Of a stretch of DNA of 34,974 nucleotides, positions 24,198-33,011 are shown piece after piece. The notes beneath the pieces were generated by a model. That model was given only the letters and a program-made list of their open reading frames with translations. It ran no database searches and had not been told where the DNA came from. A program made the position numbers and the translations under genes. Source of the DNA: Actinomycetota bacterium (GTDB lineage: Bacteria > Actinomycetota > Aquicultoria > CAJVYJ01 > JAUVQD01); contig JAUXSL010000124.1 of NCBI GenBank assembly GCA_030679975.1, positions 1 to 34,974 on the forward strand, in the 5' to 3' direction. Numbering within the stretch: position 1 is the first letter of the stretch; the number at the start of each line of letters is the position of its first letter.

Positions 24198-24211
24198 GCC
24201 GCAGAAGCGGC
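24198..24211 (-). terminator. Hairpin just after tRNA-Sec
   Basis: GCCGC-AGAA-GCGGC forms a perfect 5-bp stem beginning 4 bp beyond the 3' end of the minus-strand tRNA gene. A second hairpin, CGAAAG..CTTTCG, follows. They may terminate or define 3' processing of the tRNA transcript; there is no T-run. Confidence 0.4.
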
Positions 24212-24214
24212 CTG

Positions 24215-24305
24215 CGGAAGCGCCCAGGGATCGAACCTAGCCGAGAGGTCACCCTCTCACACTGGTGTTGAAGACCAGGCGGCCCACCAGGACCGAAGCG
24301 CCTCC
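24215..24305 (-). tRNA. selC: tRNA-Sec (anticodon UCA)
   Basis: The minus strand folds into an unusual tRNA. The acceptor stem has 8 bp (GGAGGCGC with GCGCTTCC, one G-U). The D stem has 6 bp (CGGTCC/GGGCCG) with a 4-nt loop. The anticodon stem is CTGGT/ACCAG with loop CTTCAAC holding TCA (24271-24269). The long variable arm is GAGAGG-GTGA-CCTCTC, and the T-arm loop is TTCGATC. The 8-bp acceptor, 6-bp D stem and long variable arm are specific to selenocysteine tRNA. The discriminator is G and CCA is not encoded. TATCAT about 20 bp upstream on the minus strand may be its -10 box. Confidence 0.96.
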
Positions 24306-24363
24306 CTGTCGGTAGTCGGACCTAATGATACAACTTCTCGCTCCAATGGAAAAAACCAAGTAT

Positions 24364-25089
24364 ATGAACCCCTTTAGACTTGCGGCCGTCGGCGATCTTC
24401 ACTGCTCGGAAACGAGCGCCGGCAGCTACCGTTATACGTTCGAGGACCTTAATCTGCGGGCCGATGCTCTCGCTCTCTGCGGCGACCTCACCAGTCGCGG
24501 TAAGATGTCGGAGATCGAGGTGGTTCTGGAAAACTTGGCCGAGGTGCGCATTCCCGTCGTGGCTGTACTGGGCAACCATGATTATCATGAACAGAACAAT
24601 CACCGCTTTCACGATCATCTGGAATCTGCCGGCGTCACCGTTCTGGACGGCGACTCGATGATGCTGACCATCGATAATCGCACGGTCGGTTTTGCGGGGG
24701 CCAAGGGCTTCGCCGGCGGCTTCGGACGGCGGGCCTTACCTGATTTCGGCGAGGAGATTTGGCGGGCTTTTTATCGCGAAACCCTGTCGGAAGCGGATAA
24801 GTTGCGCCGCGCTCTGGTATCCCTGGAAACCGACCTCAAGATCGCCGTCTTGCATTACGCCCCCATATTAAGCACTTTAACGGGTGAGGACCCGCAAATA
24901 TACGCGTTCATGGGCAGCTCGGAATTGGCTAAGGCCATAGATGACGGCGCCGCCGATCTGGCCCTTCACAGCCACGCTCACTTCGGTCAGGAGACGGGGA
25001 GCACTCCGGGCGGGGTGCCCGTCTACAACGTTTCCGAACCACTTATAGGCAGGTCCTACGCGATTTTTGAGCTGGAATTCCCCCGCTGA
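24364..25089 (+). CDS. Calcineurin-like metallophosphoesterase
   Basis: The protein has the metallophosphoesterase motifs in order: LAAVGDLHC (DxH), ALCGDLTSRG (GDxxxxG), VLGNHDYH (GNHD), LHYAPI and LHSHAHFG (final GHxH-like). These bind two metal ions for phosphoester hydrolysis. The start is placed at ATG 24364 (MNPFRLAAVGDLHC), close to the conserved region; ATG 24346 and 24325 are in frame and possible. The length of about 241 aa is normal for small cytosolic members. The substrate is unknown. Its 3' end overlaps the convergent nucleotidyltransferase gene by 34 bp. Confidence 0.88.
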   Translation: MNPFRLAAVGDLHCSETSAGSYRYTFEDLNLRADALALCGDLTSRGKMSEIEVVLENLAEVRIPVVAVLGNHDYHEQNNHRFHDHLESAGVTVLDGDSMMLTIDNRTVGFAGAKGFAGGFGRRALPDFGEEIWRAFYRETLSEADKLRRALVSLETDLKIAVLHYAPILSTLTGEDPQIYAFMGSSELAKAIDDGAADLALHSHAHFGQETGSTPGGVPVYNVSEPLIGRSYAIFELEFPR

Positions 25090-25682
25090 TAAATATCGAT
25101 CAGGTCGTCGATCACGCCGGGCGGAATAATGTGGCCGCCGGTCTTTTCACCGTAAGTCGATTCGGCGAAAAAGACAAAGCTTAAATATTTGGCGATGTAT
25201 TTGCCGGCTTTACCGATTACATAATGCCAGTCAAAGTCGGCGGCGTTTTCAATCACCGACAAGGCGTCATACCAATCGGCCGGCCGAATCTCTTTGGCCG
25301 CGAGAATTTTCATCATGACCAGATTTTCCGGGTCCATTACCCTAAAAGAAACGCCGGCTATATTCATCTGTCGGGCGCGGCCGAGAATCTCCGGCGTCAG
25401 CTTGATATCGCCTCTGGCCTCGAATATTAGATCGATATCCGAATGGTCCAATGACGCCTTGTAGAGCCAGCGGTGGTCGGTTTCCTCAGTCAAGAATCCG
25501 GCCCGGCCAAGCATATCCAAAGTGCGCTTGGCGTCTTCCCGGCGTATGAGCAGGTCGATGTCTTTAGTTTTGCGCCGCCGCCCATAAGCCCAGACCGCGA
25601 TACCGCCGAAAACCACATAGTCGATACTCGCGGCTTCAAGAACATCGGTGGCGTACTTAAATTGGCGTAGAAGTTCTTCCAT
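25056..25682 (-). CDS. Nucleotidyltransferase-fold protein (MNT/AbiEii-like)
   Basis: This 208-aa protein contains VVFGGIAVWAYGRRRKTKDIDLLI, the GG..DxD signature of the polymerase-beta-like nucleotidyltransferase superfamily. A second acidic strand follows (HSDIDLIFEARGD), and a helical C-terminal part includes NLVMMKILAAKEI. Such proteins appear in toxin-antitoxin modules, abortive infection systems and antibiotic modification. No obvious partner gene is adjacent. It starts 41 bp after the LarC-like gene on the same strand, with AGGGGAAG upstream of the ATG, and may be cotranscribed with it. Confidence 0.82.
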   Translation of the reverse strand: MEELLRQFKYATDVLEAASIDYVVFGGIAVWAYGRRRKTKDIDLLIRREDAKRTLDMLGRAGFLTEETDHRWLYKASLDHSDIDLIFEARGDIKLTPEILGRARQMNIAGVSFRVMDPENLVMMKILAAKEIRPADWYDALSVIENAADFDWHYVIGKAGKYIAKYLSFVFFAESTYGEKTGGHIIPPGVIDDLIDIYQRGNSSSKIA

Positions 25683-25723
25683 AAGGGAAATTCTTCCCCT
25701 GTCGCCCCTGTCTTTATCGGAGT

Positions 25724-26710
25724 TTAGTTGCGTCGCCGTCGGGGTTGACGGGCGACCAGCAGGTCGGCCGCCGGGGTGATCGCGAAGATCGCGTTGATCA
25801 GGTCCTCTTCCTTGTCGAGGGAGGCCAGGACGTTAAGTTCAAGGGCTTCGGCCCCGCGGGCCTTGCCGACCGGGGTCAGCCAGGCATCGGCGGCTCCCGC
25901 ATCCAGGAGTTTTTCAAGCAGCTGTGCCCCGGCCGCGTCATCGACTTTGTCGACAATCGCGGTGATCAGTGTCGCCGGATCAGCCGTCGTGGTTTCAGTC
26001 AACTCGCCGGTGACCAACCGCAGCACGTTAGGTACTTCCAGGTCGGCCCGGCCGGCTCCATAGCCGGTCTTCGCCACAATCATCGGCGGCATATCGCTGA
26101 ATTTTTGGACGTATGAGCGGGCGATCGCGGCGCCGGTGGGGGTGACCAATTCAGCGTGAAGGCCGGTGGAATAGACGGGCACACCGCTGAGTATCTCCAG
26201 CGTGACCGGGGACGGGATGGGCATCATGCCGTGGTCGGTCCGAGTCATACCCAGGCCCATCGGCAGCGGCGAACAATAGACCCGGTCAACGCCGAGCATA
26301 TGGAAGCCGATGGCGGCGCCGACGATATCCACAATAGAATCAATCGCCCCGACTTCATGAAAATGAATGGTTTCGACGTTCTTGCGGTTCACCTTGGCCT
26401 GGGCCTGCGCCAGCGTTTGGAAGATGGCCAGGCTCCGTTCCTTTACCTGTGTTTCAAGCCCGCTCTCTTCAAGAACCCGGCGGACATTGTGATAGGTGCG
26501 CACCAGGCCTTTTTCCGTGGCCTTAATAGAAACCTTGGTGGCGCCGATCCCGCCCCGGGTCACCGGTTTGGCGGCCATCACGTATTCGGTCAGCGGCAAC
26601 TTGGCCAATTCAGCCCGCAGCGCGTCGGAATCGACGCCGATATCAAGAAGCGAGCCCAGGACCATATCGCCGCTCAAGCCGGAAAAACAATCGAAGTAAG
26701 CAACTTTCAT
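25724..26710 (-). CDS. larC: LarC-like nickel-pincer cofactor protein (C-terminally short)
   Basis: ATG 26710 starts MKVAYFDCFSGLSGDMVLGSLLD, the standard LarC opening. The family motifs follow in order: IHFHEVGAIDSIVDIVGAA, CSPLPMGLGMTRTDHGMMPIPSPVTLEIL, ELVTPTGAAIA and KTGYGAGRADLEVPN. The DUF111 C-terminal part begins (LITAIVDKVDDAAGAQLLEKLLDAGAADAWLTPV) but then ends in RQPRRRRN at about 328 aa, whereas LarC is usually about 400. The metal-insertion step on the pincer nucleotide of lactate racemase-type enzymes would be its role. No larA, larB or larE is in the window. Reading the other two frames past the stop shows no missing LarC sequence. Confidence 0.88.
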   Translation of the reverse strand: MKVAYFDCFSGLSGDMVLGSLLDIGVDSDALRAELAKLPLTEYVMAAKPVTRGGIGATKVSIKATEKGLVRTYHNVRRVLEESGLETQVKERSLAIFQTLAQAQAKVNRKNVETIHFHEVGAIDSIVDIVGAAIGFHMLGVDRVYCSPLPMGLGMTRTDHGMMPIPSPVTLEILSGVPVYSTGLHAELVTPTGAAIARSYVQKFSDMPPMIVAKTGYGAGRADLEVPNVLRLVTGELTETTTADPATLITAIVDKVDDAAGAQLLEKLLDAGAADAWLTPVGKARGAEALELNVLASLDKEEDLINAIFAITPAADLLVARQPRRRRN

Positions 26711-26740
26711 AATCACACTACTGCCTTCTGTACCCCGTTT

Positions 26741-26750
26741 TGTGTATAAT
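26741..26750 (+). promoter_or_regulatory. Extended -10 promoter of the DUF4446-pheA-serS operon
   Basis: TGTGTATAAT ends 29 bp before the DUF4446 start and is identical to the string before the YtxH gene. CGAGGAG and TAAGG lie between it and the ATG as ribosome binding sequences. Confidence 0.5.
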
Positions 26751-26779
26751 CTTAAAGCAATTCCGAGGAGAAAGTAAGG

Positions 26780-27270
26780 ATGCCTGACCTCTCTTCAACA
26801 AACACGATTTTAGCAGCTCTAGCAGGCTTAACGTTGTTACTGCTGGTCTGGGTCATCTTGCTGAGCTTAGCGGTGCGCCGGCAAAACCGGGCTAAGCTAA
26901 AGGTTGTCAAGGCTCTGAAGGGGGAGACGGATATCATGGAGATCATCGCCAAGTCGCTCGACGACATAGAGAGTCTTTCCGCCCGGCAGGAGCAATTGAC
27001 GGCGACCGGGCTGGAGCACCGGGCGATGCTAAGCGAGGCCGTCAGGCGTGTGGGGGTTGTCCGATATGACGCGTTTCCTGAAGTCGGCGGGCGCCTCAGT
27101 TTTTCCGCGGCCCTTCTTAACGAAGGCGGCGACGGTGTCATCATCACCTCCATAAGCGGGCGCAGCGACAGCCGCGTTTACGCCAAACCTATTGTCGACA
27201 GACGATCGACCTATCCTTTGTCCGGAGAAGAAGAACAAGCGATGGCAGAGGCTTTTAAAGGTGCGAGGTT

Positions 27271-27274
<4 letters not shown>
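26780..27274 (+). CDS. DUF4446 family membrane-anchored protein
   Basis: The 164-aa protein has one N-terminal transmembrane helix (AGLTLLLLVWVILLSLAV), a coiled-coil-like charged helix, and the DUF4446 core: VGVVRYDAFPEVGGRLSFSAALLNEGGDGVIITSISGRSDSRVYAKPI. The core ends near a conserved SGEEEQA segment. The family is widespread in Gram-positive bacteria and has no established function. Its stop overlaps the pheA start (ATGA), so it is the first gene of an operon with pheA and serS. Confidence 0.88.
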
Positions 27275-29432
<2,158 letters not shown>

Positions 29433-29496
29433 TAGCTATCTATTGCTTTTCTTGCCTGCTTTAGCTAATAGTAAACAAGAGAGCAAAGGTTCCCGC

Positions 29497-29532
29497 CGGC
29501 AAAACCGCTTCAACCAGTAGGCAAATTTGCCG
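29497..29532. repeat. Hairpin in the leader of the GGDEF gene
   Basis: CGGCAAA (29497-29503) and TTTGCCG (29526-29532) form a perfect 7-bp stem with a 22-nt loop, 40 bp before the diguanylate cyclase start. It may be a terminator-like or regulatory leader structure. Confidence 0.35.
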
Positions 29533-29572
29533 ATAGAAATAGAAGGCTTCGCTTACACAAGCAAAATGCTTT

Positions 29573-31141
29573 GTGGCGGGCATAAGTGGGCACATCGTGG
29601 GATGGTTTCAGAGAAGTCTTGATAAACAAATACGTCTCTTCTATCTGCCGCTCATCACGGGGGTCTCGGTTGCCTTTGCTTTGATGGCTGATTTGCCGAC
29701 TTTCAATAAATCCGGCGTGGTCTTAATCCTCCTCTTGACGGCCATCGTCCACTGGGACTTACGTGACGGAGGCGTCCTTTCCCGTTGGCTATACAGTCAC
29801 GGCGCCGGCTACGATATGCGGAGCTACATCACTGTCAGTGTCGCTTTTGGTTTAGTTACCTTAATCTTGGGCTTTGCTAACGCTTTCTACACCCCTCTGA
29901 TCATGCTTTATTATATCCCGATCGTGCTCTGCGCCATGCGGGGCGGTTATCGGATGACGCTACTCTTTGTCGGCATCCTCGCCGCTTCGACCTCAGCTTA
30001 TTACCAGGTCGGCTATCAAGTCTACGGGCGGGTTTACAAGGAAGGTAATTTGTACTTGTTGCTTTTCCTTGGTCTCGCGCTGGCATCCGGTTTTATCGCC
30101 GACCGCCTGAGAAGGGCGGCGGTCGACTTAAGCGCCTTGTATGAGACCGGCCGGGCGCTCAACTCCACCCTCAATGTTTCCGAGATCTACGCCCTCGCGT
30201 TGAACATCATCTCGATGGACCTGGCGCCCGATGTTTCGGCGCTCTTCATGATAGACAGCCAAAAACATCTGCAGTTACAGGCCCATCGGGGTCTCGATGA
30301 CAGCAGGGTCAAAGAGCTCAGTATTGAGATAGGCCGCGGCCTGATTGGCAAGGTCGCTGAAACGCGCACGCCGATGTCTATCTCCGAAACGAACCGCAAA
30401 TGGCAGCTTAGCTTTGCCCCTGACATAATTTCAGTGATGGCGGTGCCGGTCCGCGTCGGCGAAAAACTGCTCGGAGTGATGATGGTCGGCAAGCGGATGG
30501 CGCATGCTTACGGCTACGAGAATTTGAGGTTCCTGGAGGCGCTCGGCAGCCAGGCTGCCATCTCGATTCAAAACGCCTGGCTTTATCGCCAGACAAAAGA
30601 GTGGGCCTCACTTGACGCCTTGACCGGTATTTACAACTATCGCTACTTCTCCGAGCGCCTTGACAGCGAATGGAGCCGGGCGCTCCGGTACGAGAAACCG
30701 CTCTCATTTATCATGATCGACGTCGACTTGTTCAAGCAGGTAAATGACAATTACGGTCATCTTTGCGGCGACGAGGTCCTGCGGGAGATCGCCCATATGT
30801 TAAAGAAGCATACTCGTGACACGGATATTGTCGCGCGCTACGGCGGCGAGGAATTTGTCATTATCCTGCCGGAAACACATTATCAAGACGCTTATGTCGC
30901 CGGGGAAAAATTGCGCCGGTCGATTTATGAAGCCACGTTTACCGGCGGCAACAACAATCAAAAGATAAAATTGACGATCAGCTTAGGGATAGCCAACTAT
31001 CCGAGCACCGCCTTCAGTAAATCCGATCTTATCTACCAAGCCGACCAGGCCCTCTACCAAGCCAAGATTCAACGCAATACGCTGGCCAGCCCGCTCGATA
31101 CTAGCTGCCAGATTAACCTGAACCCTTCCGAAATCAGCTAA
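29573..31141 (+). CDS. Membrane GAF-GGDEF diguanylate cyclase
   Basis: The 522-aa protein has an N-terminal membrane module with about six hydrophobic segments (residues about 20-185). A GAF sensor domain (about 190-340, YALALNIISMDLAPDVSALFMI) is followed by a GGDEF domain starting ASLDALTGIYNYRYF. The active site reads GGEEF (424-428). An allosteric I-site RxxD (RDTD) sits five residues before it, so product inhibition by cyclic di-GMP is expected. It makes cyclic di-GMP in response to a membrane or small-molecule signal. The start is GTG 29573; GTG 29597 is possible. It is not part of an evident operon. Confidence 0.9.
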   Translation: MAGISGHIVGWFQRSLDKQIRLFYLPLITGVSVAFALMADLPTFNKSGVVLILLLTAIVHWDLRDGGVLSRWLYSHGAGYDMRSYITVSVAFGLVTLILGFANAFYTPLIMLYYIPIVLCAMRGGYRMTLLFVGILAASTSAYYQVGYQVYGRVYKEGNLYLLLFLGLALASGFIADRLRRAAVDLSALYETGRALNSTLNVSEIYALALNIISMDLAPDVSALFMIDSQKHLQLQAHRGLDDSRVKELSIEIGRGLIGKVAETRTPMSISETNRKWQLSFAPDIISVMAVPVRVGEKLLGVMMVGKRMAHAYGYENLRFLEALGSQAAISIQNAWLYRQTKEWASLDALTGIYNYRYFSERLDSEWSRALRYEKPLSFIMIDVDLFKQVNDNYGHLCGDEVLREIAHMLKKHTRDTDIVARYGGEEFVIILPETHYQDAYVAGEKLRRSIYEATFTGGNNNQKIKLTISLGIANYPSTAFSKSDLIYQADQALYQAKIQRNTLASPLDTSCQINLNPSEIS

Positions 31142-31263
31142 AAAACGCGGCCTAAAAGGCATCTGCCGCGTTATCCTCGACCTCGCCTCAGTCACGTACT
31201 TGATGTACGCTCCTTCGCTTCGCCCTTCGTCTGCCTTGCATCTGCACTTTTAGGCCGCGTTTT
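31142..31263. repeat. Dispersed intergenic repeat with perfect inverted ends, copy B
   Basis: The 17-bp ends AAAACGCGGCCTAAAAG (31142-31158) and CTTTTAGGCCGCGTTTT (31247-31263) are exact inverted repeats. The interior shares GTCACGTA, TACGCTCC, TTCGTC and CCTTGCATC in order with copy A (5316-5477). CGCGGCCGAAA (31270-31280), the left-end sequence of copy A, also occurs just outside the right end. The repeat begins right after the GGDEF stop codon and may serve as its terminator. Confidence 0.75.
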
Positions 31264-31331
31264 GGACATCGCGGCCGAAAGCCTCGTCGCTTGATTATTA
31301 AACAATTATCGGCTTGAAAATAATTCTGCGT

Positions 31332-31360
31332 CATTATTATGCTGCTTCCGCATAATAATG
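31332..31360. repeat. Perfect 11-bp inverted repeat (AT-rich hairpin)
   Basis: CATTATTATGC and GCATAATAATG are exact inverted repeats around TGCTTCC. There is no T-run. It could be a protein-binding site or the remains of an element at the edge of the cassette array. Confidence 0.7.
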
Positions 31361-31479
31361 ATTATTTGAACATTATCAGCGCTCAAAGAGCTCAACTCGA
31401 GTTGGCCCCATTTCCATTGCCCATTTGGCGCCTGATTGCCTAAAATGCGATAAAACATAGAAGAAAGATAAAAGACACT

Positions 31480-31486
31480 GTTGTGT
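31480..31486 (+). other. Left recombination junction of the hicAB cassette (G/TTGTGT)
   Basis: GTTGTGT fits the integron core site GTTRRRY except one position and is the exact reverse complement of the 1L box (ACACAAC, 32033-32039) of the attC at the right end of the same cassette. In a free circular cassette these two boxes would form one paired attC end, so the cassette runs from 31481 to 32107. No folded attC lies upstream, so the site on the left is either an attI or a secondary insertion site. Confidence 0.75.
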
Positions 31487-31500
31487 CCAATAACTAAGAA

Positions 31501-31529
31501 TTAGCACTTTACGCTCAGTTGGCTATAAT
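31501..31529 (+). promoter_or_regulatory. hicA promoter inside the cassette
   Basis: TTAGCA (31501-31506) and a perfect TATAAT (31524-31529) are spaced by 17 bp. The start of transcription would be near 31536, about 36 nt before the hicA ATG. The cassette therefore does not depend on an external integron promoter. Confidence 0.55.
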
Positions 31530-31571
31530 CATCATAAGGCTGGTTTTTGCTCAAAATCCTGGGTTTGGGAT

Positions 31572-31760
31572 ATGAAAATACGTGATGTGATTAAATTGAT
31601 CGAATCAGACGGCTGGTTTCTGGTTGCGACCAAAGGAAGTCACCAGCAATATAAACACCCGGTAAAACCTGGAAGAGTTACGATTGCAGGCCAACCGGGT
31701 CATGATCTGGCACCCGGCACCCTAAACAGCGTGTTAAAGCAAGCACAAATCAAGAGGTGA
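31572..31760 (+). CDS. hicA: HicA toxin (mRNA interferase)
   Basis: This 62-aa protein has the HicA double-stranded-RNA-binding-like fold: IKLIESDGWFLVATKGSHQQYKHPVKPGRVTIAGQPGHDLAPGTLNSVLKQA. The catalytic His is in GSHQQY. It cleaves mRNA and is neutralised by HicB, encoded immediately downstream. Its stop lies 5 bp before the HicB ATG. Base composition is AT-richer than the chromosomal genes to the left, in line with arrival on an integron cassette. TA genes are common cargo there because they stabilise the array. Confidence 0.95.
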   Translation: MKIRDVIKLIESDGWFLVATKGSHQQYKHPVKPGRVTIAGQPGHDLAPGTLNSVLKQAQIKR

Positions 31761-31765
31761 GTTCC

Positions 31766-31984
31766 ATGTATCGGTTTCTAGTGGTAATCGAAAAGACAAA
31801 CAATAATTACTCCGCCTACTCTCCTGATCTGCCTGGCTGTGTTGCGGCAGGCGACACCGTTGAAGACGTTGAGCGCAATATCCACGAGGCAATTGCAATG
31901 CATGTGAGTGGACTTAAAGAAGATAACGAGCCAATTCCTGTCTCTCACGCTATTGCCGAGTATGTTGCTGTCGATTCTGCTTGA
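31766..31984 (+). CDS. hicB: HicB antitoxin
   Basis: ATG 31766 is preferred because AGAGGTGAG lies just upstream; the ORF-track GTG 31757 overlaps the hicA stop and is an alternative. The roughly 72-aa protein has the degenerate RNase H-like HicB fold: YRFLVVIEKTNNNYSAYSPDLPGCVAAGDTVEDVERNIHEAIAMHVSGLKEDNEPIP. It ends without an added HTH or RHH domain, so it is a short HicB. It neutralises HicA, and the pair fills the first cassette. Confidence 0.93.
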   Translation: MYRFLVVIEKTNNNYSAYSPDLPGCVAAGDTVEDVERNIHEAIAMHVSGLKEDNEPIPVSHAIAEYVAVDSA

Positions 31985-32032
31985 AGGCTAATCCAACGCT
32001 GTTGGCGACGGCGACCGAAAAATAAAGGCCTG

Positions 32033-32113
32033 ACACAACAAGTCGTTCCAGCGGACATTTCAACGCGGCAAAAGCGGCCCCGTTAAAACGCCGCTGAACA
32101 TTAAGCGTTGGGC
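32033..32113 (+). repeat. attC recombination site 1
   Basis: The boxes in order are 1L ACACAAC (32033-32039), 2L GTTCCAGCGG (32045-32054), 2R CCGCTGAAC (32091-32099) and 1R GTTGGGC (32107-32113). 2L and 2R are complementary except for one extra C in 2L, the extrahelical base that orients integrase on the folded bottom strand. The 5-nt and 7-nt gaps are normal. Recombination would occur between G32107 and T32108. Confidence 0.92.
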
Positions 32114-32389
32114 GACAAAATTAAAAGTTGGAAAACCGACGGCAAAAGCGACCGATCAGTTACTGGCTGCGGTCGCTAAGAAATGAGAGCAGTAAGTGCT
32201 CGGTTGCCTGCAAAAAAGCATCAATTGTTCACTATTGATTAAAGGCTTGGTTACCGGATTATCGTTGAGCCAGTGGCGTGGTTTCCGGCGAGCTCCCTAC
32301 CCTCGAACCTTGCTTCTTCAAGCCGGCGCTGTAGAATGAAAGCTTAGCTAAGAGAGACAAGGGGTTGGCGCTTCAAACCTAGAGTGAGC

Positions 32390-32419
32390 TTGATTGGCTG
32401 AATAAAAGACTGTGATAAT
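32390..32419 (+). promoter_or_regulatory. Promoter of the TPR-protein module
   Basis: TTGATT-N18-GATAAT with a TG two bases before the -10 box. Transcription would start near 32426, leaving a leader of about 60 nt before the first ATG. Confidence 0.45.
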
Positions 32420-32486
32420 GGTAGGGTGTGGGCCTGCCGACCACAGAAAGAGACGCTTATAAGGGAACAAGGACCTGATTGGAACC

Positions 32487-33011
32487 ATGAAAACATCACC
32501 GCATGGCTCTGTGTCAATGGATGTGTTAAGTCTATATTCGATCAATACTTGGTTGGCTTATGTGATAAATATGAAGTACTTCAGTGACCTGCATTACGTT
32601 TGGTGCGCCCCTTTTTTTACCGGCAACGCTAGAGCGCCCATAGACCTAACAAATCCTGCGTCGTCAATTCCAAGTCAGCGTTATTGGCGATTAGTTGAGG
32701 ATATCAAGAAAGGTGATCGTCACAGCGTACTAATCAAAGAAAATATTTTCGGGATAAAAAACGGTATTCTCGCAAAGGAGAAAGCCAAAATAATTACCCG
32801 GACACAAGGTGATGAAATTCGAAGTATTATACAAGAAGCACAAGTTTCAGATTTTAGACCTTTAATATATATCATTCCATTTACCAAGGCTGTAAGGGAA
32901 TTATGCATTCAACCTCATGTAAAAGAACGGGCGCATCCCTTGGCTGAAGAGTTCGTAATAAAAGAACTTCCGCGGTCAATGTTTGATATAATCGAGCTGG
33001 ATCATGTTTGA
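32487..33011 (+). CDS. Unrecognised 174-aa cassette protein (module partner 1)
   Basis: I do not recognise this family. Visible features: an aromatic-rich start (LYSINTWLAYVINMKYFSDLHYVWCAPFF), a Pro/Ser-rich segment (NPASSIPSQRYWRLVEDI), a His- and Asn-containing helix region (GDRHSVLIKENIFGIKNG), then RPLIYIIPF and a C-terminal HPLAEEFVIKELPRSMFDIIEL. No signal peptide or membrane helix is seen, so it is cytosolic. Conserved-looking Tyr, His, Trp and Glu residues could form an enzyme active site, but no known motif is present. The start is uncertain (weak ribosome binding site; GTG 32511 or ATG 32517 are alternatives). It overlaps the TPR gene by 8 bp, so the products are made together. Confidence 0.75.
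   Translation: MKTSPHGSVSMDVLSLYSINTWLAYVINMKYFSDLHYVWCAPFFTGNARAPIDLTNPASSIPSQRYWRLVEDIKKGDRHSVLIKENIFGIKNGILAKEKAKIITRTQGDEIRSIIQEAQVSDFRPLIYIIPFTKAVRELCIQPHVKERAHPLAEEFVIKELPRSMFDIIELDHV

Larger units (their letters stand above)
31264..31571. other. Non-coding stretch between the repeat and hicA (left edge of cassette array)
   Basis: This roughly 310-bp region has no credible gene. It contains an AT-rich perfect hairpin CATTATTATGC-N7-GCATAATAATG (31332-31360), the palindrome CAACTCGAGTTG (about 31393-31404), the left cassette junction at 31480-31486 and the hicA promoter. An integrase gene is not present. Confidence 0.6.
31985..32486. other. Non-coding stretch spanning attC site 1 and the leader of the second cassette
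   Basis: This 502-bp gap holds the hairpin CCAACGCTGTTGG (about 31993-32005), attC site 1, and then about 370 bp with no credible gene. Within the latter, TTGATT (32390-32395) and GATAAT (32414-32419, preceded by TGT) spaced by 18 bp form a likely promoter for the two-gene module that starts at 32487. The minus-strand ORF 32348-32545 has no recognisable features. Confidence 0.6.

Noticed and set aside
25690-25760. Programmed frameshift restoring full-length LarC
   Set aside because: Neither alternative frame after the border encodes LarC-like sequence, and one frame simply runs into the nucleotidyltransferase gene.
29490-29560. Cyclic di-GMP riboswitch (GEMM) before the GGDEF gene
   Set aside because: GGCAAAACC is reminiscent of the GEMM core, but the GAAA tetraloop, the GACGCAAAG segment and the second helix are not found; a simple hairpin explains the sequence.
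31501-31520. CIRCE (HrcA) half-site TTAGCACTT before hicA
   Set aside because: The inverted partner GAGTGCTAA is absent; only one partial arm is seen.
31518-31524. GTTGGCT just before the hicA -10 box as the left cassette junction
   Set aside because: It resembles GTTRRRY, but the 1L box of this cassette's attC (ACACAAC) pairs exactly with GTTGTGT at 31480-31486 and not with GTTGGCT.
32348-32545. Minus-strand 65-aa ORF in the leader of the second cassette
   Set aside because: No ribosome binding site, no recognisable motif, and it overlaps the start of the supported plus-strand gene.
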